Assembly (NCBI RefSeq): GCF_030929495.1
Contig: NZ_JAVFWN010000010.1
Location: forward strand, 1-64,000
Direction: 5' to 3'
Length of the DNA stretch: 64,000 bases
DNA from: Nocardioides sp. LHD-245
GTDB lineage: Bacteria > Actinomycetota > Actinomycetes > Propionibacteriales > Nocardioidaceae
The number at the start of each line of letters is the position of its first letter. The stretch's first letter is position 1. This document shows positions 17,922-26,709 of this stretch, one piece after another. The notes beneath the pieces were generated by a model that was given only the letters and a program-made list of their open reading frames with translations, had not been told where the DNA came from and made no database searches. The translations under genes were made by a program, and so were the position numbers.

Positions 17922-19507
17922 GCGCTGACTCCTCCCATCAACAGACCGAGCTTCTCGGGGTCGGCCTCGGCACGGGCCAGCTCCCCCTGGATCCGGCCCC
18001 GGTAGATCACGGCGATGCGGTCGGAGAGCTGCATGATCTCGTTCAGGTCGGACGAGATGAGCAGCACGGCCACGCCGGCGGCGGCCGCCTGGCGCATCCG
18101 CTCGTGCAGGTCGGCGACCGCACCGACGTCCAGGCCCCGGGTGGGCTGGGCGAGCACGAGGACCGCCGGTCCGGCGGACATCTCGCGGGCGAGCACCACC
18201 TTCTGCTGGTTGCCGCCCGACAGCGAGCGCATCGGCTGGTCGACCGAGGCGACGGCGATGTCGAACTCCTCGACCAGGCGCTCGGCCAGGCTGTGCAGCT
18301 TGCGCCGGGAGACGACACCCGCCCGCGAGAGCGACTTCAGGCCGGCGAGCGCCAGGTTGTCCGCGACGGACATGTCGAGGATGCAGCCGGACGTCTTCCG
18401 GTCCTCCGGTACGACGCCCACGCCGGCCCTGCGGGTCGAGCCCGGCCGACCGACCGGGACCCGCTGCCCGTGCACCCGGACCTCGCCGTCCTGCAGCGAG
18501 AGCGAGCCGGCGAGCAGCGCGGACAGCCACTGCTGGCCGTTGCCCTCGACACCGGCGACGCCGACGATCTCGCCCGCCCGGATCTCGAGGTCGAGCGCGT
18601 CGAGCGCGCGGGTGCCCTCGTGGGTCGCGGTGGCACCGACGATGCGCAGCACCGGCTCGGCGTCCCCCGGCCCCGCGGGCACCGGGGCCGGCCCGGCCGG
18701 CTCGGCCGCGACCGGCGCCGGGTCGGCGCCGATCGCGGCGGCCACGTCCGCCGTACCGGGCAGGTCGCGCCCGATCATGTGGCGGGCGAGCTCGGCCACC
18801 GGCGTCTCCGCGGGGATCACCCGCGAGACGACGCGACCGCCCCGCATCACCGTGGCGCGATGGGCGACCGCGGTGATCTCGGCCAGGTTGTGGCTGATCA
18901 GGACGACCGAGCAGCCGTCCTGGTCGACCAGCCGGCGCAGCATGGTGAACAGCGAGCGGGACTCCTGCCGGGTGAGGACCGCCGTCGGCTCGTCGAGGAC
19001 GAGCAGCCGCGGGCGGTCGATCAGGCAGGTGACCAGCTCGACGCGCTGCTGCTCGCCGACGCTGAGGTCGCCGACCATGGCCCGCGGGGAGACCTCGAGG
19101 CCGAAGCGCTCGCTGACCTCCTCGATCTGCGCGATAGTGCGGTCCCGGTCGACCCGGCCCTCGCCACTGAGGACCACGTTCTCCCAGACCGACAGCGTCG
19201 GGATGAGGCTGTAGTGCTGGTGCACCATCCGTACGCCGAGGGCGCGGGCCACGTTCGGATCGCGGATGACCGCCGGCTCACCCGCCAGGGTCACCTCTCC
19301 GCGTTCCGGGCGGACCAGCCCGAGGAGGATGTTCATCAGGGTCGACTTGCCGGCGCCGTTCTGGCCCAGCAGACCGTGGATCTCCCCCGGCGCGACCTCG
19401 AAGTCGACGTCGAAGCAGGCCGGGACCCCGTTGAAGTGCTTGGTGATGCCGGCCATGCGGAGCGCCGGCGCCACCGTCTCCACCTCCGGTCGGGAAGCTG
19501 CAGTCAT
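17918..19507 (-). CDS. ABC transporter ATP-binding protein with two nucleotide-binding domains, nucleoside/sugar type
   Basis: 529 residues with tandem ATPase domains. The first has GQNGAGKST and LSVGEQQRVEL...LLVLDEPTAVLT. The second has a degenerate Walker A (GVEGNGQQWL) and LSGGNQQKVVLARE, with LVLAQPTRGLDVG in place of a Walker B Glu. This asymmetry is typical of the RbsA/NupO-like family. ATG 19507 is chosen because it lies 8 bp after the binding-protein stop. Confidence 0.9.
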   Translation of the reverse strand: MTAASRPEVETVAPALRMAGITKHFNGVPACFDVDFEVAPGEIHGLLGQNGAGKSTLMNILLGLVRPERGEVTLAGEPAVIRDPNVARALGVRMVHQHYSLIPTLSVWENVVLSGEGRVDRDRTIAQIEEVSERFGLEVSPRAMVGDLSVGEQQRVELVTCLIDRPRLLVLDEPTAVLTRQESRSLFTMLRRLVDQDGCSVVLISHNLAEITAVAHRATVMRGGRVVSRVIPAETPVAELARHMIGRDLPGTADVAAAIGADPAPVAAEPAGPAPVPAGPGDAEPVLRIVGATATHEGTRALDALDLEIRAGEIVGVAGVEGNGQQWLSALLAGSLSLQDGEVRVHGQRVPVGRPGSTRRAGVGVVPEDRKTSGCILDMSVADNLALAGLKSLSRAGVVSRRKLHSLAERLVEEFDIAVASVDQPMRSLSGGNQQKVVLAREMSAGPAVLVLAQPTRGLDVGAVADLHERMRQAAAAGVAVLLISSDLNEIMQLSDRIAVIYRGRIQGELARAEADPEKLGLLMGGVSA

Positions 19508-19514
19508 CGTCGGA

Positions 19515-20666
19515 TCAGGACGCGCCGGCCATGCCGAACAGGTCGATCTTGCCGGCATTGACATCCGCCTGCGCCTGCTCGATCGCCTGGCTCATGGCGT
19601 CCTTGCCGTCGCCCGCGCTGTCACACGCGTGGACAGCGGGGACCGGGTCCACGCCGAGGCGCCAGTTGCGGGTCACGCCGAGCTCGAGCTTGCCCTCGGC
19701 GAAGAGGTCGAGCATCGGGGCCAGGTAGTAGCCCGGAGCGAAGACGACCTCACCGATGAAGTCGGCGTCACCGGAGGCGCAGAAGATCTTCGGCGAGCCG
19801 AGGACCGGGATGCCGGCCTCCTTCGCCTTCTTGGCGACCGCGACGGTGGGGGCGCCGAAGTAGGGGTAGACCGCGCCGATGCCCTGGGACGCCTGGGCGT
19901 TGAAGCCCTCGACCGCCTTGCCGACGTCGATCTGGTCGCCCGTGTAGGTCTCCACGACCTCGGCGTCGGGCACCTGGGCCTTCACGCCCTCGGAGAACAC
20001 CTTGCCGATCGTGGTGTTGAACGGAGCCGCGATGCCGGACAGGAAGCCGGTCTTCTTGATGTCGTTGGCCTTCATGTACGCACCCATGGCGATGCCCGCG
20101 ACGTACGCGTAGTCGAGACCGACGTCGTAGGACTGCGTGAAGGTCTCGTCCTGCTCCGGCGAGCCGTAGCCGCCCTGGAGGTAGAAGAAGGTGTCCTTGC
20201 ACAGCGGGTTGGACGCCGCGGTGACGCCCTGGGCGAGCTGGGCGTCGCTGATCACGATCAGGTCGACCTTCTGGCGACACAGGTTCTCCGCCGCGGTGAC
20301 CGCCTGGGTCAGCGGCACCAGGCCCTGGACCGTGTACTCCCAGTCGTTCTTGTCCGCGGCGTAGGCCACCGCGTCGGCGGTGCTCTGGTAGTACGTGCCG
20401 TCGTTGGTGTCGCCCGAGGTGATCACGCCGATGGACACCTTGCCGTCACCGTTCTGGTCCGGCTGACCCTTCGGGACGGCGCCCTCGCCCGCCCACTGGG
20501 GCGCGGTCGCCGTACCGGGCTCGCCGATCGCCTCCCCGCGCGCGACCGCGAACGGGTCGGGACCGTCGAAGCCCTTCTGCTTCTTCGGCTCGTCGCTGGA
20601 GCCGCAGCCGGCCAGCGCGAGCATGGCGACAGCGACAACCGCCGCTGAGAACTTCTGGATTCGCAT
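19515..20666 (-). CDS. BmpA/PnrA-family substrate-binding lipoprotein
   Basis: 383 residues. A signal sequence with lipobox LAGC places it on the outer membrane face. The body has the BMP-family layout (VSIGVITSGDTNDGTYYQSTADAV at about residue 77; IGAVYPYFGAPTVAVAKKAKEAGIPVLG). Relatives bind nucleosides or purines, so the importer probably brings in a purine-like nitrogen heterocycle. It is the first gene of a leftward operon and is divergent from the aldehyde dehydrogenase, with a copy of the cluster-wide 17-bp motif in between. Confidence 0.85.
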   Translation of the reverse strand: MRIQKFSAAVVAVAMLALAGCGSSDEPKKQKGFDGPDPFAVARGEAIGEPGTATAPQWAGEGAVPKGQPDQNGDGKVSIGVITSGDTNDGTYYQSTADAVAYAADKNDWEYTVQGLVPLTQAVTAAENLCRQKVDLIVISDAQLAQGVTAASNPLCKDTFFYLQGGYGSPEQDETFTQSYDVGLDYAYVAGIAMGAYMKANDIKKTGFLSGIAAPFNTTIGKVFSEGVKAQVPDAEVVETYTGDQIDVGKAVEGFNAQASQGIGAVYPYFGAPTVAVAKKAKEAGIPVLGSPKIFCASGDADFIGEVVFAPGYYLAPMLDLFAEGKLELGVTRNWRLGVDPVPAVHACDSAGDGKDAMSQAIEQAQADVNAGKIDLFGMAGAS

Positions 20667-20777
20667 GTTTCTCCGCCCTCGATCCATCCGAGTAGTGCGT
20701 GACTGTGCGGGTCGTTCCGACCTGGTCCGAGTGCCTGCCGGCCGAGCCCCGGGAACTGCGCCAGCATGCACCAGCCC

Positions 20778-20794
20778 GTCTCGCAATGCAACAC
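20778..20794. promoter_or_regulatory. Cluster motif site A
   Basis: GTCTCGCAATGCAACAC, an imperfect palindrome (GTnTnGCA-A-TGCnAnAC) in the divergent gap between the BmpA-type gene and the aldehyde dehydrogenase. Related 17-mers occur at 26595, 35373, 39739, 39843 and 39863. Confidence 0.55.
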
Positions 20795-20800
20795 ATCATC

Positions 20801-20836
20801 TTGACTATTGTTATCGGCGAGTCGGACGATCTGTAG
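20801..20836 (+). promoter_or_regulatory. Putative promoter of the aldehyde dehydrogenase gene, leaderless
   Basis: TTGACT (20801-20806), 17-bp spacer, GACGAT (20824-20829), then seven bases to the GTG at 20837. No ribosome site is visible, so transcription probably starts at or next to the start codon. Motif site A lies just upstream of the -35 box. Confidence 0.45.
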
Positions 20837-22312
20837 GTGACCACGGACGCGAAGACCCCCGCAGCAGCCGCTCCGAGCGGCGATCACCTCGGCACGTTCA
20901 TCGGCGGGAGCTGGCTCGAACGAAGCTCCGCGTTCCCCTCCGTCGACCCCGCGACCGGCGAGACCTTCGGCCGGATCGCGGCGAGCGAGGTCGCCGACGT
21001 CGACCGCGCCGTCTCCGCCGCGCGCGCGGCCGCGCGCGACTGGTCCCGGACGTCCCCCTCCGAGCGCGGCGCGATCCTGGGCCGGTGGGCGGGTCTCGTC
21101 TTCCAGCACCAGCACCGGCTGGCCGCGCTCGAGGCGCGCAACGTCGGCAAGCCGCTCTCCGGCGGGCTCCTGAACGTCCAGATCGCGGGCTCGATCCTGC
21201 AGTTCACCTCGGGTGGCGCGGACAAGTTGACCGGCGCGACGCTGCCGACCCGCTCCCCCGACTACTTCGGCTTCACCCGTCGCGAGCCGCACGGCGTGTG
21301 CGCGATCGTGCTGCCCTGGAACGTCCCGGCGGTCCTCTGCGCCGCCAACCTGGCGCCGGCGCTCGCCGCGGGCAACACCGTGGTCCTGAAGCCGTCGGAG
21401 GTCGCCCCGCTGGTGATCCACGCGCTCGTCGAGCTCGCCGAGGAGGCCGGTCTGCCCGCCGGTGTCCTCAACGTCCTCACCGGCATCGGCGTCGAGCTCG
21501 GCGCCACGCTGGTCAGCCACCCCGGCATCGACCACATCAGCTTCGTCGGCTCCGTCGCGACCGGCCGCCTCGTCATGCAGGCCGCCGCCCAGAACCTGAT
21601 CCCGATCAAGGTCGAGCTCGGCGGCAAGTCGCCGAACGTCGTCTTCGCGGACGCCGACCTGGAGGTCGCCGTCCCCGCGATCGTCCGTTCGATCACCGAG
21701 AACGCCGGCCAGAACTGCAACGCCGGCTCGCGCCTGCTCGTCGAGACGGGGATCGCCGACGAGGTCCGCTCGCGGGTGCTCGCCGCGATGGGCGAGATCC
21801 GGATCGGCGCCTGGGACGACGACCTCGACATGGGCCCGCTGGTGAACCAGGCCCAGCACGCCCGGGTGAGCGGCCTCGTCGAGGGCGCCCTCGGCGACGG
21901 CGTCGAGCTCCTCCTCGGCGGCACCCGCCCGGAGGGCCGCGACTCCGGCAACTTCCTCTCCCCCACCGTGCTCGAGGTGACCGACCGCAACGCCCCGATC
22001 GTCGGCCAGGAGATCTTCGGCCCGGTCCTGACCGTCGAGACCTTCACCGGCGACGACGACGCCATCGCCCTGGCCAACGGCACCGACTTCGGCCTGCTCG
22101 CCTGCATCTGGACCCAGGACGTCTCGCGCGCGCTGCGCATGTCCGCCGAGATCGGCGCCGGCCAGATCTCGGTCAACCAGTTCTCCGACGCGGGCGTGAT
22201 CGGCATGCCGTTCAACATGGCCAAGCAGAGCGGCTTCTCCGCGGGCAACGGCTACCGCGGGCTCTACGAGTTCACGCGCGAGAAGGCCGTCGCGGTCAAG
22301 CTGCTGGGCTGA
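20837..22312 (+). CDS. NAD(P)-dependent aldehyde dehydrogenase
   Basis: 491 residues of the ALDH superfamily. It shows PWNVPAVLCAANLAPALAAGNTVVLKPSE (cofactor binding), VELGGKSPN with the general-base Glu, and NAGQNCNAGSR with the nucleophilic Cys. The GTG start appears leaderless. It is the only rightward gene between 15.7 and 39.8 kb, divergent from the BmpA-type operon. It probably oxidises an aldehyde released in the pathway, for example by the ThDP decarboxylase encoded at 28178-29302; that link is inference. Confidence 0.92.
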   Translation: MTTDAKTPAAAAPSGDHLGTFIGGSWLERSSAFPSVDPATGETFGRIAASEVADVDRAVSAARAAARDWSRTSPSERGAILGRWAGLVFQHQHRLAALEARNVGKPLSGGLLNVQIAGSILQFTSGGADKLTGATLPTRSPDYFGFTRREPHGVCAIVLPWNVPAVLCAANLAPALAAGNTVVLKPSEVAPLVIHALVELAEEAGLPAGVLNVLTGIGVELGATLVSHPGIDHISFVGSVATGRLVMQAAAQNLIPIKVELGGKSPNVVFADADLEVAVPAIVRSITENAGQNCNAGSRLLVETGIADEVRSRVLAAMGEIRIGAWDDDLDMGPLVNQAQHARVSGLVEGALGDGVELLLGGTRPEGRDSGNFLSPTVLEVTDRNAPIVGQEIFGPVLTVETFTGDDDAIALANGTDFGLLACIWTQDVSRALRMSAEIGAGQISVNQFSDAGVIGMPFNMAKQSGFSAGNGYRGLYEFTREKAVAVKLLG

Positions 22313-22488
22313 CGCCCGCCACGATCCACAGCTCCGCAGAATCGGTTGTGACCACGTCACGCCCGAACTACATTGAAAGCGTCGGCGGCATTGGCCGCCG
22401 GAAGCGGTGAGCGTAGGAGGTCTCCGAGACGTCAGCACCCCACACGGGGCAGTCTCCTCAGTCGGCTTCTAGCCTTGCTGGCCCACCA

Positions 22489-22514
22489 TCAGCCCCGGGA
22501 TCTCCCGGGGCTGA
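22489..22514. terminator. Bidirectional hairpin
   Basis: TCAGCCCCGGG / CCCGGGGCTGA, 11 bp perfect stem with a 4-base loop. It is placed downstream of both the rightward aldehyde dehydrogenase and the leftward remnant, so it could stop transcripts from either side. There is no clear T-tract. Confidence 0.45.
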
Positions 22515-22520
22515 TCACTT

Positions 22521-22744
22521 TCAGCCGGTACCGAACCTGCCGTGGTCGATCGTCACGGGCTTCACGGCGGCCCGGTAGCGTCCGCCGCGGCCGTGCGCCC
22601 ACGCGAGGATGTCCGGCAACGACAACAGCAGATCCGACTTGCCGCCTCCCGACGAATGTGTCCGAGGCGAGCCTGATCGACCACGACCGCACACGGCAGG
22701 TGGTCCCGTCGCATGGACTCGTCGACGAACGCCGTCCGGCCCAC
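22521..22744 (-). pseudogene. Remnant of a small VDES-type (DUF3800-like) protein
   Basis: An N-terminal piece begins MGRTAFVDESMRRD and runs through CAVVVDQARLGHIRRE. A C-terminal piece in another frame reads SLPDILAWAHGRGGRYRAAV. In actinobacterial proteins of this kind the two pieces belong to one chain about 170 residues long. Here they are adjacent and out of frame, so the middle appears lost. Function of the family is unknown; it is often found near mobile DNA. Identification is by eye only. Confidence 0.4.
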
Positions 22745-22924
22745 GCGCGTACCCCCGATCTGCGCCGTGGCCGGGCGCCGTCCGGCACGGCCACCGCCAC
22801 GAGTATGAGCGGAAGCGGGCCTGGCGCCTGCGCGTCATCCACAGGCGAAGGACCGCCCCCGCTCACACGCTGCACGCGCGACGAGAGCAACCGGTCCTCC
22901 CGGCCATCAGGGCCGGGTGCACCG

Positions 22925-23926
22925 CTACTTCGTCGTCACGTACGACGGCACGAAGTCCTCGGGCGACGGCGGGTCGTCGAGCCGGTCCTGGCCCACGAGG
23001 ATCTCGCCCATCCGCTCGAGGGCGCCGGTGTCGACGCGCGCCTCGTAGATGTTCTCAGGCAGCGTCTTCAGCACGGCCGCGTCCTGCTTGCACTGGGCGG
23101 AGGCGAGCTTGAAGCGCTCGTCATCGTTGGCCGGGTCGTTGAAGGCCTCGTTGGTCTCGATCAGCGCGTCCTGGAAGGCCTTGAGGTCCTTCTCCCGCTC
23201 CTTCGCCTCCTTGCCGGTGGCGACGTAGCCGGCGAAGACCAGGTTGCTGCCCTCGCCCGCGACGACATAGGGGTCGCCGAGGCTGACCAGGCCGAGCTCC
23301 GGGTCGACGTTCTGGGCCGGGACCTGGGCGGCGGCGACCTTGCCGGAGGCGACCGCGGAGGCGAGCTCGTTGAAGGGCAGGGCGACGAACTTGACCGTGC
23401 TCGGGTCGCCGCCCTCGAGCTTCATCCACTGGCTCGAGGCGATCTGGTTGATGCCGCCGACCTCGTTGACGCCGATGGTCTTGCCGTTCAGGTCGGCAGC
23501 GCCGGTGATCCCCGCGTCCTTGGCCACGACCATGGCATTGGCGGCATCCGCCTCGACGCTGGTGGTCTCGTAGGCGGTGGCGATCCACTTGAGGTCCAGG
23601 CCCTGGTCGATGGCGATCATCGTCGAGAACGGGTTGGCGAAGGCCAGGTCGATGTCGCCGCTCTGCAGCGCCGTCAGCGCCGCGGCGCCGCCGGTCGACT
23701 TCACCAGCTCGACGTCCACGCCGTGATCGGCGAACAGGCCCTTCTCCTGGGCCCAGTAGACGACCTCGTTGCACAGGCCCAGCGTGGTGACCCGCAGGCT
23801 GCCGCCGTCGGCACCGGCGTCGTCGTCCGACGAGCCGCACGCCGCCAGCGTCGTACTGAGGCCGAGTCCGAGGACGCCGGCGACCGCCAGCCGGCGGCGC
23901 AGGGGTGATGCATGACGAGCTCTCAT
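22925..23926 (-). CDS. NitT/TauT-type ABC transporter substrate-binding lipoprotein (NMT1-like)
   Basis: 333 residues with signal peptide and lipobox LAAC. The body resembles SsuA/TauA/THI5-like receptors: VVYWAQEKGLFADHGVDVELV, then GGAAALTALQSGDIDLAFANPF. ATG 23926 follows AAAGGG. It is the last gene of the unit permease-permease-ATPase-receptor reading leftward from 26492. Relatives bind taurine, sulfonates, nitrate, aromatic acids or pyrimidine precursors, so the ligand is open. Confidence 0.87.
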   Translation of the reverse strand: MRARHASPLRRRLAVAGVLGLGLSTTLAACGSSDDDAGADGGSLRVTTLGLCNEVVYWAQEKGLFADHGVDVELVKSTGGAAALTALQSGDIDLAFANPFSTMIAIDQGLDLKWIATAYETTSVEADAANAMVVAKDAGITGAADLNGKTIGVNEVGGINQIASSQWMKLEGGDPSTVKFVALPFNELASAVASGKVAAAQVPAQNVDPELGLVSLGDPYVVAGEGSNLVFAGYVATGKEAKEREKDLKAFQDALIETNEAFNDPANDDERFKLASAQCKQDAAVLKTLPENIYEARVDTGALERMGEILVGQDRLDDPPSPEDFVPSYVTTK

Positions 23927-24024
23927 GGCGCGCCCTTTCGTGGGGAGGGATTCGTTGGGAGGGGAGGGGACATCGCCCCGCGACGGTGCCGCGGGCGAGC
24001 TGGAGGGACGACGATCGGCCGGGC

Positions 24025-24804
24025 TCAGGTCGTGGCCGGGGTGTCGGGCCGCATCACCAGACGGAACACCTCGCTGCGGAGCTTGGCGAACCGGGCGTCG
24101 AGCTTGGTCTCGACCTGGTCCCGCGGGCGGGGCAGGTCGACCGTCAGGTCGGCGGCGATCCGACCGGGGTTGGCCGCCAGGACGACGATCCGGTCGGCCA
24201 TGTAGACCGACTCGTCGATGTCGTGGGTCACGAACGCCACCGTCACGTCGTACTCGTGGCGGACCCGGAGGACGAGGTCCTCGAGATCGGCGCGGGTCTG
24301 GGCGTCGACGGCGGCGAAGGGCTCGTCCATCAGCATCACGGTGGGCTCGGTGACCAGTGCCCGGGCAATCGCCACCCGCTGCTGCATGCCACCGGACATC
24401 TGCCAGGGGTACATCTCCCCCTTGCCGGCCAGGCCGACGGACTCGAGCGCATGCTCGACCCGGGACCGCTGCTCCTCCTTGCCGAGCCGGGAGGCGGTCA
24501 GCGCGGTGGTGAGATTGCGGCGCACGCTCATCCACGGGAACAGCGATCGGCTGTAGTCCTGGAAGACGACGGAGAGTCCCGCCGGCGGGCCGGTGACGGG
24601 CTCGTCCCCGAGCCGGATCTCCCCACTGGTCGGCCTGAGCAGGCCGGCCATCATCATGAGCAGCGTCGACTTGCCGCAGCCCGAGGGCCCGACGATGCTG
24701 ACGAACTCCTGGGACCGGACGGTCAGCGAGGTCTCGGTGAGCACCTCACGGGCCTCGGCCCCGCGGCCGTAGGACTTGCTGACACGGTCGACGACGACAT
24801 TCAT
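24025..24804 (-). CDS. NitT/TauT-type ABC transporter ATP-binding protein
   Basis: 259 residues: Walker A GPSGCGKST, signature MSGGMQQRVAIARAL, Walker B VMLMDEPFAAVDAQTR and switch His in FVTHDIDES. The LFPWMSVRRN and DIDESVYMADRIVVL segments are typical of SsuB/TauB-like ATPases. It lies between the second permease and the receptor gene in the same transcription unit. Confidence 0.92.
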   Translation of the reverse strand: MNVVVDRVSKSYGRGAEAREVLTETSLTVRSQEFVSIVGPSGCGKSTLLMMMAGLLRPTSGEIRLGDEPVTGPPAGLSVVFQDYSRSLFPWMSVRRNLTTALTASRLGKEEQRSRVEHALESVGLAGKGEMYPWQMSGGMQQRVAIARALVTEPTVMLMDEPFAAVDAQTRADLEDLVLRVRHEYDVTVAFVTHDIDESVYMADRIVVLAANPGRIAADLTVDLPRPRDQVETKLDARFAKLRSEVFRLVMRPDTPATT

Positions 24805-24832
24805 CGGTTCACTCCCTGTGGGTGCCGGCGGG

Positions 24833-25693
24833 TCACAGTGCGTCGAGACCGGAGCGACGCTGCCAGCGCAGCAGCCGGGTCTCGATCCTGCCGAAGGCCA
24901 GGTTGAGGACGATCCCGATCAGGCCGATCAGGACGAAGGCGGACCACATGTCGAGGTAGCGGAAGCTCGACTGGGCCACCACGATCTGGAAGCCGAGGCC
25001 CTCGGTGGTGGCGTAGAGCTCCGAGATCACCATGAGGATCAGCCCGATCCCGAGGCTCACCCGCAGGCCGGCGAGGATCTGCGGCGCGGCGGCCGGCACG
25101 ATCACCCGGAGGTAGAGCACCCACCGCGGGACCCGGAGGCTGCGGGCACTGCGCAGCCACATCGGGTCGACACCGGCGACGCCGTCCGCCGTGTTGATCA
25201 TGACCACCCAGACACTGCCCAGGAAGATCAGGAAGACGTTCATGTTGCTGGCGACGCCGAAGATCTGGACCGCGATCGGCAGCAGCACGGTGTTGGGGAT
25301 GGCGGCGAAGAAGCGGACGACCGGACCGTACATCTGGGCGATCACCCGGCTCCGGCCGAGCACCACGCCGCATCCGATCCCGACCACGACCGCCAGGCCC
25401 CAGCCGCGGGCGAAGCGCGACAGGCTGGTCGTCACCTCGCTCCAGAACAGGTCCGAGAGGAAGAGGTGCGAGGCGGGTCCCCCGAGCCAGACGTCGCCGA
25501 AGTTCTGGAGGATCCGCGAGATCGGCGGCACGAACAGCGACCCGCTGACCCGGCCGTAGATCTCCCAGAGGACCAGCACGAGCGCCAGGAGCCAGAGGTT
25601 GCCCACCCCCGATGCGGTACGCCGCAGCGCGATCGCCGCCCGGTTCGGGCGCATCGTCGCCCCGGTGATCCGGCTCGTCGTCCGGCTAGTCAT
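24833..25693 (-). CDS. NitT/TauT-type ABC transporter permease
   Basis: 286 residues, about six membrane segments, with the SsuC/TauC-like core (FFAAIPNTVLLPIAVQIFG and the loop ADGVAGVDPMWLRSARSL). It overlaps the upstream permease by 8 bp. Two different permeases suggest a heterodimeric channel, less usual for this transporter class, which often has one permease gene. Confidence 0.88.
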   Translation of the reverse strand: MTSRTTSRITGATMRPNRAAIALRRTASGVGNLWLLALVLVLWEIYGRVSGSLFVPPISRILQNFGDVWLGGPASHLFLSDLFWSEVTTSLSRFARGWGLAVVVGIGCGVVLGRSRVIAQMYGPVVRFFAAIPNTVLLPIAVQIFGVASNMNVFLIFLGSVWVVMINTADGVAGVDPMWLRSARSLRVPRWVLYLRVIVPAAAPQILAGLRVSLGIGLILMVISELYATTEGLGFQIVVAQSSFRYLDMWSAFVLIGLIGIVLNLAFGRIETRLLRWQRRSGLDAL

Positions 25694-26492
25694 GGTGCAC
25701 CCACCTCACGAGCCGGCGCTCGGCGCGGACCAGCGCGGAGAAGAGCAGGGCACCCGCGGTGCCGAGCAGCAGGACGCCGGCGTAGACGACCTCGGGGCGC
25801 GAGGCCTGCGTGTACTGGACGAGGACCGTGCCGACGCCGTACCGCGCGCCGAGGAGCTCGGTCGAGATCACCACGACGAGGGCGATGCCGACGGCGACCC
25901 GGACACCGGTGAGGATCGAGGGCAGCGCGCTCGGCAGCGTCACCAGCGCCTGCTGACGCCACCAGCCCCAGCGCAGCGAGCGGGCGACGTCGCGACGCAT
26001 CGGCTCGGTGGTGGCGACGCCGTAGATGGTGTTGATGAGGATCGGCCACACCACGGCGTAGAGGGCGATGGAGACCTTCATCTCCATGCCCAGACCGAAG
26101 ATGAGCACCCCGATCGGGATCAGCGCGGTGGCCGGCACCGACCTGAAGGTGTTGACCACGACCATCGTCGGCCGCTGCAGGAAGGCGAAGCTGCTGGCGA
26201 CCAGGCCCACGGCCACCGCCACGAGCGAGCCGACCACGACGGTGATCGCCGTCGCCGCGGCGCTGTCCGCGGCCCCGGCGAGGAAGTCCTGGTCGCCGAG
26301 GATCGTGGGCAGCGCCCGCAGCACCGACCACGGGCCGGGCAGCGACGAGCGTGGGACGACGTCCAGGGAGCCGAGCAGCTGCCAGAGCAGCAGCAGGCTC
26401 ACCACCCCCGTCACCCCCAGCGCGACCGGGCCGGCCCGGCCGCCCCAGTCGGCCCGATCCGGGCCGCGGACGGCTGCGTGGTCGGTCTGCAT
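25686..26492 (-). CDS. NitT/TauT-type ABC transporter permease
   Basis: 268 residues with the same fold as its neighbour (FRSVPATALIPIGVLIFG; ATTEPMRRDVARSLRWG). I chose the ATG at 26492, which follows AGGGGG, over an upstream in-frame start. It is the first gene of the importer operon, and motif site B lies about 100 bp upstream. Confidence 0.88.
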   Translation of the reverse strand: MQTDHAAVRGPDRADWGGRAGPVALGVTGVVSLLLLWQLLGSLDVVPRSSLPGPWSVLRALPTILGDQDFLAGAADSAAATAITVVVGSLVAVAVGLVASSFAFLQRPTMVVVNTFRSVPATALIPIGVLIFGLGMEMKVSIALYAVVWPILINTIYGVATTEPMRRDVARSLRWGWWRQQALVTLPSALPSILTGVRVAVGIALVVVISTELLGARYGVGTVLVQYTQASRPEVVYAGVLLLGTAGALLFSALVRAERRLVRWVHHD

Positions 26493-26594
26493 CGGACCCC
26501 CTGGCGAGGACGGCGATCTGTCGGGTGACGTGACCCCAGTCACGTTCTGACGAACGTAGGGCGTCCCGGACGCCATGTCAACATGCAAGCCGAC

Positions 26595-26611
26595 ATCTCG
26601 CATAGCAATAT
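26595..26611. promoter_or_regulatory. Cluster motif site B
   Basis: ATCTCGCATAGCAATAT, a variant of the 17-bp motif, about 100 bp upstream of the first permease gene of the NitT/TauT-type importer. Confidence 0.5.
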
Positions 26612-26656
26612 GCTCGCGAGGTCGGGGGGCACGAAGGATCGCGCGGCGGAACCGCT

Positions 26657-26693
26657 GTAACACGCCGACCCAGCGACGTGGACGGCGTGTTAC
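26657..26693. repeat. GTAACACGC palindrome, short form
   Basis: GTAACACGCCG (26657-26667) is repeated inverted at 26683-26693 with a 15-bp loop. It lies just past the amidohydrolase stop at 26710, so it can serve as the terminator of the seven-gene operon. A longer relative with the same GTAACACGC arms is at 48974-49081. Confidence 0.6.
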
Positions 26694-26709
26694 GGCGCGG
26701 CGCGTGGCC

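Larger units (their letters stand above)
22313..22924. other. Intergenic stretch with a gene remnant and a hairpin
   Basis: 612 bp without an intact gene. It contains a 26-bp palindrome at 22489-22514 and, on the minus strand, two fragments of one small protein in different frames (22521-22744). No promoter, tRNA or insertion sequence was recognised in the rest. Confidence 0.5.

Noticed and set aside
20423..22438. A 671-codon minus-strand frame
   Set aside because: Antisense to the aldehyde dehydrogenase with intact catalytic motifs; composition is that of a shadow frame.
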